Below, piece by piece: positions 9,332 through 20,331 of a stretch of 64,000 nt of DNA; position 1 is the stretch's first letter, and each line of letters begins with the position of its first letter. The notes beneath the pieces are model-generated. The model was not told where the DNA came from and did not search any database. It saw only the letters and a list, made by a program, of their open reading frames with translations. A program made the position numbers and the translations under genes. Origin of the DNA: Allocoprobacillus halotolerans (GTDB taxonomy: Bacteria; Bacillota_I; Bacilli_A; Erysipelotrichales; Coprobacillaceae). Location: contig NZ_CP101620.1 of the NCBI RefSeq assembly GCF_024399475.1, positions 2,213,608-2,277,607 of the forward strand, in the 5' to 3' direction.

Positions 9332-10369
9332 ATGCTGACAGCTAGACAATTACTGATTTTAAAATGTATAGTTGAAGAATTCGTGGAAACGGCTGAACCA
9401 GTAGGATCAAAAACCTTGATGACAAAATATCAGCTTCCTTATTCAAGTGCGACAATTAGAAATGAAATGTCATTCCTTGAAGAACATGGATATCTTGAAA
9501 AAACACATACATCATCAGGACGTGTTCCTTCCACAGATGGGTATCGCTTCTATGTTGATACATTAATGCAACCCAATGTAGATGATGAAGTGAAGAATCA
9601 AGTGTCAATGATTTTAGGCAATCGACATCGTTCACTTAATGAGATTATTAAAGAAAGCTGTCAAATTTTAAGTCAGCTCACTCATTTAACAACTGTGGCA
9701 TTGGGGCCTAACGCGATTTATGAACATTTACAGAATATTACACTTGTTCCATTGTCTGAACATACTGTAACAGCAATTATTGTGACAGATAAAGGGCATG
9801 TTGAAAATCGTAATTTCAATATTAAAAATAATGCCTATATGGAAGACTTGACAAGTTGTGTCAATGTAATGAATGAATTGTTAGATGGGACTCCAATTAA
9901 TCAGGTTGCCTTTCGTTTAGAAAGAGATGTCAAACCAATATTGAGTGCACGCATTAAGGAGCATGAGGTTTTGTTTAATGCTTTTTTAGAGGCATTTATG
10001 AAGTTTGCGAACAATAATGTTTACTTCTCAGGTAAGGAAAACTTATTGTATCAACCAGAATATGATGATGTGAATAAATTACGTCGTTTGGTTAGTGCCT
10101 TTGAAAATTCGCAATCTTGGAAAAGTTTAGAACCGATTGCTTTGGAAGATGGTGTGACAGTAAGAATTGGGAATGATTCCCCAATTCAGGATTTAAATGA
10201 TGTGTCCGTTATTTCGGCTTCATTTAAAACAGGGAATAAGTCTAAAGGATCTATTTCAGTCATTGGGCCGACACGTATGCCTTATGAAAGAGTTGTTTCT
10301 TTAGTTGAGTATATTTCAAAGAGCTTAGAAGAAGTTCTTGTTGATTACGATGATAAAGATGATGAATAG
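9332..10369 (+). CDS. hrcA: Heat-inducible transcription repressor HrcA
   Basis: Represses the class I heat-shock operon by binding CIRCE; folding depends on GroEL/DnaK. The N-terminal winged helix (MLTARQLLILKCIVEEFVET, then SSATIRNEM and SSGRVPS) and the C-terminal HrcA domain (RIGNDSP...DVSVISASF) are visible. 345 residues, normal length. Strong Shine-Dalgarno AAAGGAGGT at 9318. It is first in the operon and is autoregulated by the two CIRCE sites. Confidence 0.96.
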   Translation: MLTARQLLILKCIVEEFVETAEPVGSKTLMTKYQLPYSSATIRNEMSFLEEHGYLEKTHTSSGRVPSTDGYRFYVDTLMQPNVDDEVKNQVSMILGNRHRSLNEIIKESCQILSQLTHLTTVALGPNAIYEHLQNITLVPLSEHTVTAIIVTDKGHVENRNFNIKNNAYMEDLTSCVNVMNELLDGTPINQVAFRLERDVKPILSARIKEHEVLFNAFLEAFMKFANNNVYFSGKENLLYQPEYDDVNKLRRLVSAFENSQSWKSLEPIALEDGVTVRIGNDSPIQDLNDVSVISASFKTGNKSKGSISVIGPTRMPYERVVSLVEYISKSLEEVLVDYDDKDDE

Positions 10370-10379
10370 AGGTGAAATA

Positions 10380-12763
<2,384 letters not shown>

Positions 12764-12773
12764 CATAAAATAA

Positions 12774-12797
12774 GGCCAAGGCTTTGCCTTGGTTTTA
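12774..12797 (+). terminator. Attenuating terminator between dnaK and dnaJ
   Basis: CCAAGGC, loop TTT, GCCTTGG and four T. The short T tract suggests partial termination, lowering dnaJ relative to dnaK. Confidence 0.7.
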
Positions 12798-12817
12798 TCT
12801 AGTCGAGAGGTGAAATT

Positions 12818-13981
12818 ATGGCTGAAAAAAGAGATTATTATGAAGTGCTTGGTGTATCAAAGAGTGCCAGTGCTGATGAAATAAAAAGAGCTTATCGTAA
12901 AATGGCTAAAAAATATCACCCTGATGTCAATAAGGATCCTGGTGCTGAAGAAAAATTTAAAGAAGTTCAGGAAGCTTATGATGTTTTATCTGATGAAAAT
13001 AAAAAAGCTGCCTATGATCGTTATGGTCACGCTGCATTTGATCAAGCTGGTGGATTCGGTGGTGGTGCCGGAGGCTTTGGAGGATTCGGTGGCTTTGAAG
13101 ATGTTGACTTAGGAGATATTTTTGGTTCATTCTTTGGTGGTGGCGGATCACGTCAAAGAAAAAGTGGTCCAATGCGTGGAGAAGATCGTTTTGTTCAATT
13201 AGAAATTGATTTCATGGATGCTATTAAAGGAAAGAAAACAGAAATTAAAATCAATTATGATGAACAATGTTCTCATTGTCATGGAACAGGTGCAAAAACA
13301 CCTAATGATTATCAGACGTGTTCTCGTTGTGGTGGAACAGGTACAATTCGTACCCAACAACGTTCTCCATTTGGAACATTTGTGAATCAGACAACATGTC
13401 CAGATTGCCATGGAACAGGTAAAGTTGTGAAAGAAAAATGTTCACATTGTCATGGAAATGGATATGTTAATAAAAATATTACAGTAGAACTAAATATACC
13501 TGCTGGTATTAATACACATCAACAGTTACGTGTGCAAGGTAAAGGACATCGTGGTACAAATGGTGGACCTAATGGTGATTTATATGTGGAAATTTATGTG
13601 AAACCACATCAACACTTCCAACGTGATGGCAAAAACATTTATATTTCTATTCCAATTTCAGCAGTTGATGCCACACTAGGTTGTGAAGTTGATGTACCAA
13701 CTGTTTATGGTGATGTGACATTAAAAGTTCCTGAAGGAACTCAACCAGGAACAACATTACGTTTAAAAGGTAAAGGTGTAAAAGATTTACGTAGTGATAA
13801 TTATGGGGATCAGTTTGTAAAAATTGATGTTAAAATTCCTACAAAATTATCTCGTGAAGAAAAAGATCTTTATCATAAACTTAAAAAAGCCACAAAAAAA
13901 GAATCGATCTTTGATCAATTCAAAAAGGTTTTAGAAGATAACAATTGTTATCTTCTTTTTTTGCATAAAAGGGCAAAATAA
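12818..13981 (+). CDS. dnaJ: Chaperone DnaJ (Hsp40), probable 3' frame error
   Basis: Hsp70 co-chaperone. J domain with HPD ([12 protein letters not shown]), Gly/Phe-rich linker ([12 protein letters not shown]), four zinc repeats ([32 protein letters not shown]) and two C-terminal substrate domains. As read, the last codons run through the operon terminator and end at 13981 with a non-family tail. Adding one A to the A5 run at 13922-13926 gives FKKGFRR and a stop at ~13941 inside the terminator stem, a far more normal end. I think the true gene ends there. Confidence 0.95.
   Translation: MAEKRDYYEVLGVSKSASADEIKRAYRKMAKKYHPDVNKDPGAEEKFKEVQEAYDVLSDENKKAAYDRYGHAAFDQAGGFGGGAGGFGGFGGFEDVDLGDIFGSFFGGGGSRQRKSGPMRGEDRFVQLEIDFMDAIKGKKTEIKINYDEQCSHCHGTGAKTPNDYQTCSRCGGTGTIRTQQRSPFGTFVNQTTCPDCHGTGKVVKEKCSHCHGNGYVNKNITVELNIPAGINTHQQLRVQGKGHRGTNGGPNGDLYVEIYVKPHQHFQRDGKNIYISIPISAVDATLGCEVDVPTVYGDVTLKVPEGTQPGTTLRLKGKGVKDLRSDNYGDQFVKIDVKIPTKLSREEKDLYHKLKKATKKESIFDQFKKVLEDNNCYLLFLHKRAK
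13933..13962 (+). terminator. Terminator of the heat-shock operon
   Basis: Ten-base perfect stem AGAAGATAAC / GTTATCTTCT, loop AATT, then T6. Confidence 0.9.
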
Positions 13982-13999
13982 ACATAAAATAAAGAGTAT

Positions 14000-14022
14000 A
14001 AAAAAAGCATCCAGATGGATGC
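14000..14022 (-). terminator. Terminator of rpmB (reverse strand)
   Basis: On the reverse strand: GCATCCA, two-base loop, TGGATGC followed by T7. Confidence 0.85.
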
Positions 14023-14033
14023 AATCTTTATCA

Positions 14034-14219
14034 TTAAGCACTCTTTCTAAGACTTCTTAATTCTCTTGCTGAAATTTTTACTTTTTTTGGTTTACCATTG
14101 ACTAAAATAGTAGCTTTTTGTAAGTTAACATTCCATTTTCTCTTAGTTGCATTTAATGCATGAGAACGAGAATTACCAGACATAGGTCCTTTTCCGCTCA
14201 CTTCACATTTTCTAGCCAT
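14034..14219 (-). CDS. rpmB: 50S ribosomal protein L28
   Basis: 61 residues starting [16 protein letters not shown] and containing [16 protein letters not shown], diagnostic for bL28. I start at the ATG at 14219 after AAAGGATGG; an in-frame upstream ATG adds only MVNI. It is transcribed away from asp23, as in other Firmicutes where rpmB faces the yloU-yloV pair. Confidence 0.96.
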   Translation of the reverse strand: MARKCEVSGKGPMSGNSRSHALNATKRKWNVNLQKATILVNGKPKKVKISARELRSLRKSA

Positions 14220-14436
14220 TATATTCACCATCCTTTACAAAGTGTCATTCACATACCTAAGTATAATATCATTAATAAAAAGAAAATGCAAATACTTTTT
14301 CATATAAATATAAAAAATAGTTGTATTTGAACGTTAATATAATATATGAAAAGAACGAATATTTCAATATTTTTTTAAATTTTATTTACAAGATATTATA
14401 AGTGGGTTATAATGCGTATGCATTGTTATGAAATAA

Positions 14437-14465
14437 TTGTCAATAATTTAAAAATAAGATATAAT
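14437..14465 (+). promoter_or_regulatory. Sigma-A promoter for asp23-fakA
   Basis: TTGTCA (14437-14442), 17-base spacer, TATAAT (14460-14465), 45 bases before the asp23 start. Confidence 0.75.
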
Positions 14466-14510
14466 ATAGGTAACTATTTATAAATTTATGATAAGAACGG
14501 AGGAATAGTT

Positions 14511-14867
14511 ATGATAACAAAAACAACTGATTTAGGAGATATACATCTTTCATTAGATGTTGTTGCAAGTATTACTGGAGGTGCTGCAACAGAATGCTAT
14601 GGTGTTGTTGGAATGGCAAGCCAAAAGATTATGAAGGATGGATTTTATGATCTTTTAGGTAAGGATAATTATGCTAAAGGGATTGTCGTAGAAGATGGGG
14701 AAACAGGAATCATTTTAAATGTGTATATTATCGTTGGATATGGAGTTAAAATTTCTGAGGTTGTTTATGAAGTACAAAAGAAAGTGAAATATGTTTTAGA
14801 AACAACTTTAGATATTGATATTGAAGCTGTGAATGTTTTTGTACAAAGCATTCGTGTAACAGATTAG
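14511..14867 (+). CDS. Asp23/Gls24 family protein (YloU-like)
   Basis: 118-residue Asp23/DUF322 protein. Visible family features are the start DLGDIHLSLDVVASITGGAA, the central EDGETGIILNVYIIVGYGVK and VNVFVQSIRV at the end. Members associate with the membrane and envelope stress in Gram-positives. It precedes fakA by 12 bases, the conserved yloU-yloV pair, with GGAGGA before ATG 14511. Confidence 0.9.
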   Translation: MITKTTDLGDIHLSLDVVASITGGAATECYGVVGMASQKIMKDGFYDLLGKDNYAKGIVVEDGETGIILNVYIIVGYGVKISEVVYEVQKKVKYVLETTLDIDIEAVNVFVQSIRVTD

Positions 14868-14879
14868 TGGAGGGTTAAC

Positions 14880-16541
14880 ATGAAAATCATTGATGGTAAA
14901 CTGTTTAAAGAGATGGTTATAACAGGTGCAACTGTTTTGCATAATAATCATCCTGAAATTGATGCATTAAATGTCTTTCCTGTGCCAGATGGGGATACAG
15001 GAACAAATATGTCTTTGACATTTAGTTCTGGCGCAAGTGAAATTGAAAAATTAGATTCTAACGATATATATGAAATTTCTAAAAAGTTATCTAAAGGATT
15101 ATTGATGGGGGCAAGAGGAAATTCTGGGGTTATCTTGTCACAAATCTTTAGAGGAATTTCGATGGCTTTTGAAGGGAAAAAACAAGTTGATGCAGTTGAA
15201 TTAGCACAAGCTTTACAAAATGGTGCAAAAATTGCTTATAAAGCTGTTATGCGTCCAGTTGAAGGGACAATTTTAACAGTTATTAGAGAATCAAGTGAAG
15301 CTGTTGTTCAATATGCCAAACCAGGAATGGAAATTGAAGATGTCTTTTCTTATTTTGTTAAAGAAGCTGAAGAATCATTAGAAAGAACACCTGAACTTTT
15401 ACCAGTTTTAAAAGAAGTTGGGGTTGTAGATAGTGGTGGAGCTGGTTTATTATTAATCATGACTGGATTTATGGCAGCTCTTGCTGGTGAAGAAATTGAA
15501 CGTGTTGATATTAAAGGTGAGGCTGCTAAAGAGGCACTTGTTGATGTAGAATCAGATAGTGAAGATGCATATGGTTATTGTACTGAATTTATCTTTAGAT
15601 TAGATCCTGGAAAGATGAAAGTCTTTAAAGAAGAAAATTTAAGAAATGAATTAGAAAGATTACCAGGAAATAGTATTGTTGTTGTACAAGATGAAGATAT
15701 TGTCAAAGTCCATGTGCATACATTAAAACCAGGTAATGCTTTAAATACAGCTCAAAGATATGGTGAGTTTATTAAATTAAAGATTGAAAATATGCAAGAA
15801 CAACACAATTCTATTTTAGAAGCTAACAGTACACCAGCAGCGAATGCAAAAGCAACATTAACAGCTCCTAAAGAAGAACCAAAAGAAGTTTCTATTATTA
15901 GTGTAGCAGCTGGTGATGGTATTAAAGATATGTTCTTGGAGTTACATTGTGACTATGTTGTCAGTGGTGGACAAACAATGAACCCATCTGCTGAAGATAT
16001 TGTTCAAGCGATTAGAGATGTTAATGCGAAACATGTGATTATCTTACCAAATAACTCTAATATCGTGATGACAGCACAACAAGCAGCTATTATTTTAGAA
16101 GATGAAGTTGATGTTCAAGTGATTCCATCTAAAACAATACCTCAAGGTTTATCAGCATGTATTATGTTCAATCCTGAAGTATCTTTAGAAGATAATTTAT
16201 CAGAAATGAATGAAGCAATTGCATGTGTCAAAACAGGGCAAGTGACTTTCGCAATTAAAGATACAAATATTGATGGTGTAGATATTAAAGCTAATCAATA
16301 TATGGCATTATGCGAAAAAGATATTATTGCTTGTGTTCCAGATAAAGTTGATGCTTTAAAAGAAACTTTAAAAGGTTTGGTTGATGAAGATTCAGAAATC
16401 ATTACTTTAATCTATGGTGAAGATGTGACTGAAGATGAAGTTCAAGACATTGAAGATTATGTAGAAGAAAATTTTGAAGCTGAAATCGAATGTGTGAATG
16501 GAAAACAACCTGTATATTCATTTATTGTTGGTGTTGAATAA
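14880..16541 (+). CDS. fakA: Fatty acid kinase FakA / DAK2-domain protein (YloV)
   Basis: ATP-dependent kinase that phosphorylates FakB-bound fatty acids for phospholipid synthesis. The N-terminal DhaL/DAK2 domain shows NVFPVPDGDTGTNMSLT and GARGNSGVILSQIFRG, the Mg-ATP binding motifs. The middle and C-terminal Y-domain (SGGQTMNPSAEDIV, ILPNNSNIVMTAQQAA) is complete. 553 residues, normal. In most Firmicutes recG follows soon after; here recG is 34.5 kb away, so a large insertion sits between them. Confidence 0.92.
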   Translation: MKIIDGKLFKEMVITGATVLHNNHPEIDALNVFPVPDGDTGTNMSLTFSSGASEIEKLDSNDIYEISKKLSKGLLMGARGNSGVILSQIFRGISMAFEGKKQVDAVELAQALQNGAKIAYKAVMRPVEGTILTVIRESSEAVVQYAKPGMEIEDVFSYFVKEAEESLERTPELLPVLKEVGVVDSGGAGLLLIMTGFMAALAGEEIERVDIKGEAAKEALVDVESDSEDAYGYCTEFIFRLDPGKMKVFKEENLRNELERLPGNSIVVVQDEDIVKVHVHTLKPGNALNTAQRYGEFIKLKIENMQEQHNSILEANSTPAANAKATLTAPKEEPKEVSIISVAAGDGIKDMFLELHCDYVVSGGQTMNPSAEDIVQAIRDVNAKHVIILPNNSNIVMTAQQAAIILEDEVDVQVIPSKTIPQGLSACIMFNPEVSLEDNLSEMNEAIACVKTGQVTFAIKDTNIDGVDIKANQYMALCEKDIIACVPDKVDALKETLKGLVDEDSEIITLIYGEDVTEDEVQDIEDYVEENFEAEIECVNGKQPVYSFIVGVE

Positions 16542-16552
16542 TAAAGCTATTG

Positions 16553-16581
16553 AAAAAGCGCCCTATTTATCGGCGCTTTTT
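16553..16581 (+). terminator. Terminator of asp23-fakA
   Basis: AAAAAGCGCC / GGCGCTTTTT stem. This marks the left edge of the ancestral backbone before the accessory island. Confidence 0.9.
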
Positions 16582-16665
16582 GCATGTTGGTAAATTTTTG
16601 GTGTTTATTTGGTGTTTAAAATCGCTGAACCCAACTAAATGTCAGTAAATTCCAGGTCATATATA

Positions 16666-17860
16666 CTAGATTTCAAGGTTAAATTCAATCAGTTGTGCTA
16701 CCATCTGTTGTTGAGATTTTAAGACATCAATATAGATGTTAGCAGTGGTTTGAATATCATTATGCCCTAGATGTGCTGATACAATTTTTAAATCAATACC
16801 ATTTAAAAGAAGTAAAGTTGCATTTGAATGGACTAAGGAATGAACGGTGATGTCTTCATAGTTTGTTCCTTTTTATAATGGGTTTAAGCGATTGTTAATG
16901 TTTGCTTTTTGAATGTAACCACCAGTATCTTGAGTAAATACTAAATTTAAATTTTGCCAAACATCTTTTAAATCGTCTTTCATCTTATTTTGATAATCTT
17001 TTACTTGGCTAAGAAGTTTATAAACAGTTTCATTCATTCCTAACACTCTGTAACTGTTCTCTGTTTTAGGTGGACCAATTTTAAATTCACCTTTCACAAA
17101 ATTTACTGTTTTATTGATATGGATAAGACGTTGGCTGAAATCGATGTCATCCCATGTAAGTGCAAGCGTTTCCCCAATTCGCATTCCAGTGTATAGTTGA
17201 AAATGAATAACAGCATTATAGGTATTGAAATCTTCACTTCGTTTTAATAAATCTTTAATTTGATCAATTTCTAAAGGTTTAATCTTTTTAGGTTTATTTC
17301 GTTTAGGTTTAATAGCATTAGTACAGGTGTTGTCTTTTATGCAGCCTTGTTTAACAGCAGCATCAAAAAGTGTGTGCAACTTTGAAAATATCAATTGAGT
17401 ATATGAATCTTTATAGTATTTAGTAGGTTTTATAGGATTGCCATCTTTGTCTTTGTATACTGCTGCATCATAAAGAAACATGGTAATTCTATTCGGTGAG
17501 AAGTCATCAAGTTTTATATGTCCAATGTCAGGAAGAATTTTTGCTTCTACAATGCTTTGCATGGTTTAGATGGTAGATTCTCTAAGATAGTTTGGTGGAT
17601 AGTATTTTTCAAACCAATTCCATACTTCACTTAATCTCATATTGATTCCACTAGCTTGATGTTTTTATATTGATCACAAAAGTCTAAATCCATTTGTTGT
17701 GCAATTTTTCTTGCCTGACGCAATGGCATATCTTTTGGAGGTTTATAGGTCATAGTTTTTCTTACTTGTTTATATTCACCGTTTTTATCAGGTTTATATC
17801 CATCATAGGCAGAATTCTAAAATTAATTCCATATTTAGATTTTCGTTCTTGTATTGACAT
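16666..17860 (-). pseudogene. Tyrosine site-specific integrase, degenerate
   Basis: Phage/ICE-type tyrosine recombinase. The N-terminal arm-binding part begins at ATG 17860 (MSIQERKSKYGINFR), is frameshifted, and stops early. A long open piece (16873-17562) carries the SAM-like core and the start of the catalytic domain with YTGMRIGETLALTWDDID. It ends at an in-frame TAA near 16875, after which the same frame continues as KGTNYEDITVHSLVHSNATL and HLGHNDIQTTANIYIDV. The catalytic HxLRH is HSLVH, so the essential Arg is lost. Several independent lesions, at least two of them not homopolymer slips, make this a true pseudogene. Confidence 0.85.
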
Positions 17861-17861
17861 A

Positions 17862-18197
17862 TTATTCTTCACTCCTTGTCATGCTGTTTTGTATAAATTT
17901 TTTGAGTATGGTATTGATTGATGTATGTTCTAAATTAGATTTCAAAATTGAAATTGATTTTTCATTTAATCCTAATTCAGATATTGTAAAATCTTCATTA
18001 AGTAAATAGTCTAATGAAACATGATAAAGTTTAGGCAGGGAATATAAAACCATGTTACTAGGAATTCTCTTTCCTTGTTCATAAAGAGATAATGCTTGAA
18101 AACTTAGAAAATCAAGAATACGTGATACATCTCTTTGAGAATAACCAGCATTTATACGTGCGACTTTAAAGCGATTATTGGTTGTCTTTATTTTCAT
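17862..18197 (-). CDS. XRE-family DNA-binding repressor
   Basis: 111 residues. The N-terminal Cro/C1 helix-turn-helix is NRFKVARINAGYSQRDVSRI followed by LSLYEQGKRIPS; a short C-terminal region follows (VSLDYLLNEDFTISELGLNE). Overlaps the end of the preceding truncated paralogue by 23 bases. Probably the repressor of the mobile element that carried the integrase. Confidence 0.8.
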   Translation of the reverse strand: MKIKTTNNRFKVARINAGYSQRDVSRILDFLSFQALSLYEQGKRIPSNMVLYSLPKLYHVSLDYLLNEDFTISELGLNEKSISILKSNLEHTSINTILKKFIQNSMTRSEE

Positions 18198-18419
18198 AAA
18201 TTTTGATCTCCTTTAGCAATTGATGTTGAATGAAATCATTTAATTTCATATTTAATTCTTGATGGGTAGAAAGTTCTAGTAACAACTGTATAGTTTCATC
18301 ATCTAACCCGAGTTCATTTTTTGTATAATCTATATGTGTTAGATAATCATCTAAGCACAGCAAATAATCTAAGGATACTTGGAAGATGTTTTTCATTTTA
18401 ATTAAGGTTGCTACATTCG
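18175..18419 (-). pseudogene. Second XRE-type regulator, 5' end removed by IS
   Basis: Only the C-terminal part remains: NVATLIKMKNIFQVSLDYLL and on to KEIKIYENKDNQ. The frame is open right up to the IS inverted repeat at 18420, and the helix-turn-helix half is missing. The similarity of VSLDYLL and ELGLD to the downstream gene shows they were tandem paralogues. Confidence 0.75.
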
Positions 18420-20104
18420 CAATGTCATTAAGTTAAAGGATAGTATGCAATCATAACGATTAAGTTAAGGTATCAATTCAATTGAGAGTTGGTACCTTTT
18501 AGAATATTTCGAAACTATAAACTTATTTTATCTATTTCATGCGCACTCGAAAAGAACTAAACATTTAGCTCAAAAAATTTCTTGTTATTCTAAAATAACG
18601 TGCTATAATGAATCATGTCAGGACGTTCTATTATTAAACGGTTTGACTGATTTCGGTTTTATAGAACGTTTATATGATCTTTCTGGTCGTTCAGGGACCA
18701 GAAATTTTTTTATTCTTGAAACAAGAACATCTTCTTCCAATAGATCCCTGAGATACAATCGTATGTTTGTCACTGCATTGGCAAAATTCGCCTTGTAGCG
18801 GTATCTGCAGTTCTGTTTCATCTCGATATTATTGATGATGATTTCAGAAACATTATACATCAGGAATGTTGCATTGATTTCCTGCTGGATCAGCTGTCTT
18901 TTTCTTGCATGGAAATAAATCATTCCAAGTGTATTCTTTACCTTATTGAAGGCTGTTTCCTCATTCCAGCGAAAGTGGTACAGCTCCCTGAAGTCATCAA
19001 GCGAAAATTCATCTTCGCTAAGGTTCGTGATGATTGTCACATAGTTGTTTTCAGTGGCTTCGAAACGTACGATGCGAAGTGTCATTTCATAATAATCCTG
19101 AGTTGGACCCAAAAATCAAATTTGGATGTAGAAGGAACAAAGACATATTTTTCCTTGTTGGCTTTTATTTCCTTTGTCTGAAGTCTTGTCAATGTGCGTG
19201 TGACAGTCATGTCAAAAGAGCCTTCAGGTGTAGATATGTTTGTCATGATGCCACTTTTTGTATTGATATCCTTGACACGAATGGCGAACTTGAGATTGTT
19301 TTCAATGAAATGGGCAAACAGATTGTAATTCTCATAGCCACGATCAGCAGTAAATATAGCATTTCTAGGATAATGCCCATTATTGATGATGGAGATGAGG
19401 GCGTCGCATTCCTGCTTTTTCGTTGCCGAATCAATACTCCAGTCGAGAAAGACGTGATTCAGGCAGTCATATAGAGCGTTGATATGATACTGACAGCAGG
19501 GGCTGCCAAGAGAGTTATAAAGAATTTTGGTATCATCATCCTCAAAAGGGATGTTGATGTCAGAACCATCCTGAGCCAGTATGCGATAGCCATTGATGGT
19601 GGCATAATTATCAAAACTTGACAGAAACAGCTGATTGATACGCTTAAAGATGACAGGATCCAGCAAACTTCTTCGCTGACAGAGAGCGGAAGGAGAAGGC
19701 ATATCCTTAATGTCATAAAAGAAGTTTGACATTTCACAGACAGTGGAATGACTGGAGAAGTTCATAATGCATTCGATTAGTGTTCTGGCAGTAATCTTGC
19801 GATTGCGGTAAAATTGGAAACGGGATCAGGGCAGTAGTTTTGGATGCCCTCAAGAGTAAAATCAATGGATTTGTCCAAGTTGTTTTTGATAATACTTGGT
19901 GAATAGTAGATGTTAGATTTTGATTGATTCAACATGATAAGTACCTCCTAAAAAACACATCTACTAAAAAGGGCTAAAAATTATAGAACATTATAATTTT
20001 TAGCCCCACAAACCTTTCAGTTTGTCAATAGAAAAATAAAAAAGAGCCTCAATATTTTAGAAATATCAATATTGAGGTTCTTTAGGCTTAACTTAATGAC
20101 ATTG
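18420..20104 (-). mobile_element. IS4-family insertion sequence, 1.69 kb
   Basis: Bounded by perfect 17-base inverted repeats CAATGTCATTAAGTTAA (18420-18436, and its complement at 20088-20104). It encodes one transposase on the reverse strand. A stem-loop with AATATTGAG arms (20045-20080) lies inside the right end. I see no clear target-site duplication. It truncates the XRE gene at 18419. Confidence 0.8.
18618..19935 (-). CDS. IS4-family transposase, two frameshifts
   Basis: DDE transposase starting at the ATG at 19935 (MLNQSKSNIYYSPSIIKNN) after GGAGGT. Acid motifs are in LAQDGSDINIPFED and FTADRGYENYN; the YREK signature is YHFRWNEETAFNKVK. The frame breaks at a GG pair (19807-19808, one base short) and an A5 run (19111-19115, read as T5 on the coding strand). 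Restoring one base at each gives a single ~439-residue protein, so the gene was probably intact in the cell. Confidence 0.8.
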
Positions 20105-20247
20105 GAAAAAAGGTAGACATTTTATTCCATTAAAATGAGAAGTTTTTCTAAATGGAATAGCTATAAAACTTCTGTTTTTCTTCATATTTTAAGAAGTAAA
20201 ATACAAAAACATTTCATATTATCTCAATTCTTGATTTTATCACTACT

Positions 20248-20273
20248 GGTAACAAAAGTCTGCTTTTCTTACC
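20248..20273. other. Putative recombination site A upstream of the surface-protein gene
   Basis: Imperfect palindrome of GGTAACAAAAGT, core CT, and GCTTTTCTTACC. It shares its 12+2+12 layout and right half with sites B (23703) and C (28940). Its core dinucleotide (CT) differs from theirs (AC/GT), so exchange with B or C should be poor. The rest of 19936-20331 holds the IS end and the leader of the surface-protein gene. Confidence 0.5.
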
Positions 20274-20331
20274 ATTTCATGTATCTCTTAATTTACATTT
20301 GGTTAAAAAAGATAGATAAGGAGGAAAAAGG

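Noticed and set aside
14232-14436. Riboswitch or leader RNA between rpmB and asp23
   Set aside because: AT-rich with no conserved structure I could recognise; only promoters are supported.
18909-19474. Forward frames within the IS at 18.4-20.1 kb
   Set aside because: Antisense to the transposase, which has clear catalytic motifs.
18420-20104. Target-site duplication of the first IS
   Set aside because: No convincing direct repeat flanks the 17-base inverted ends.
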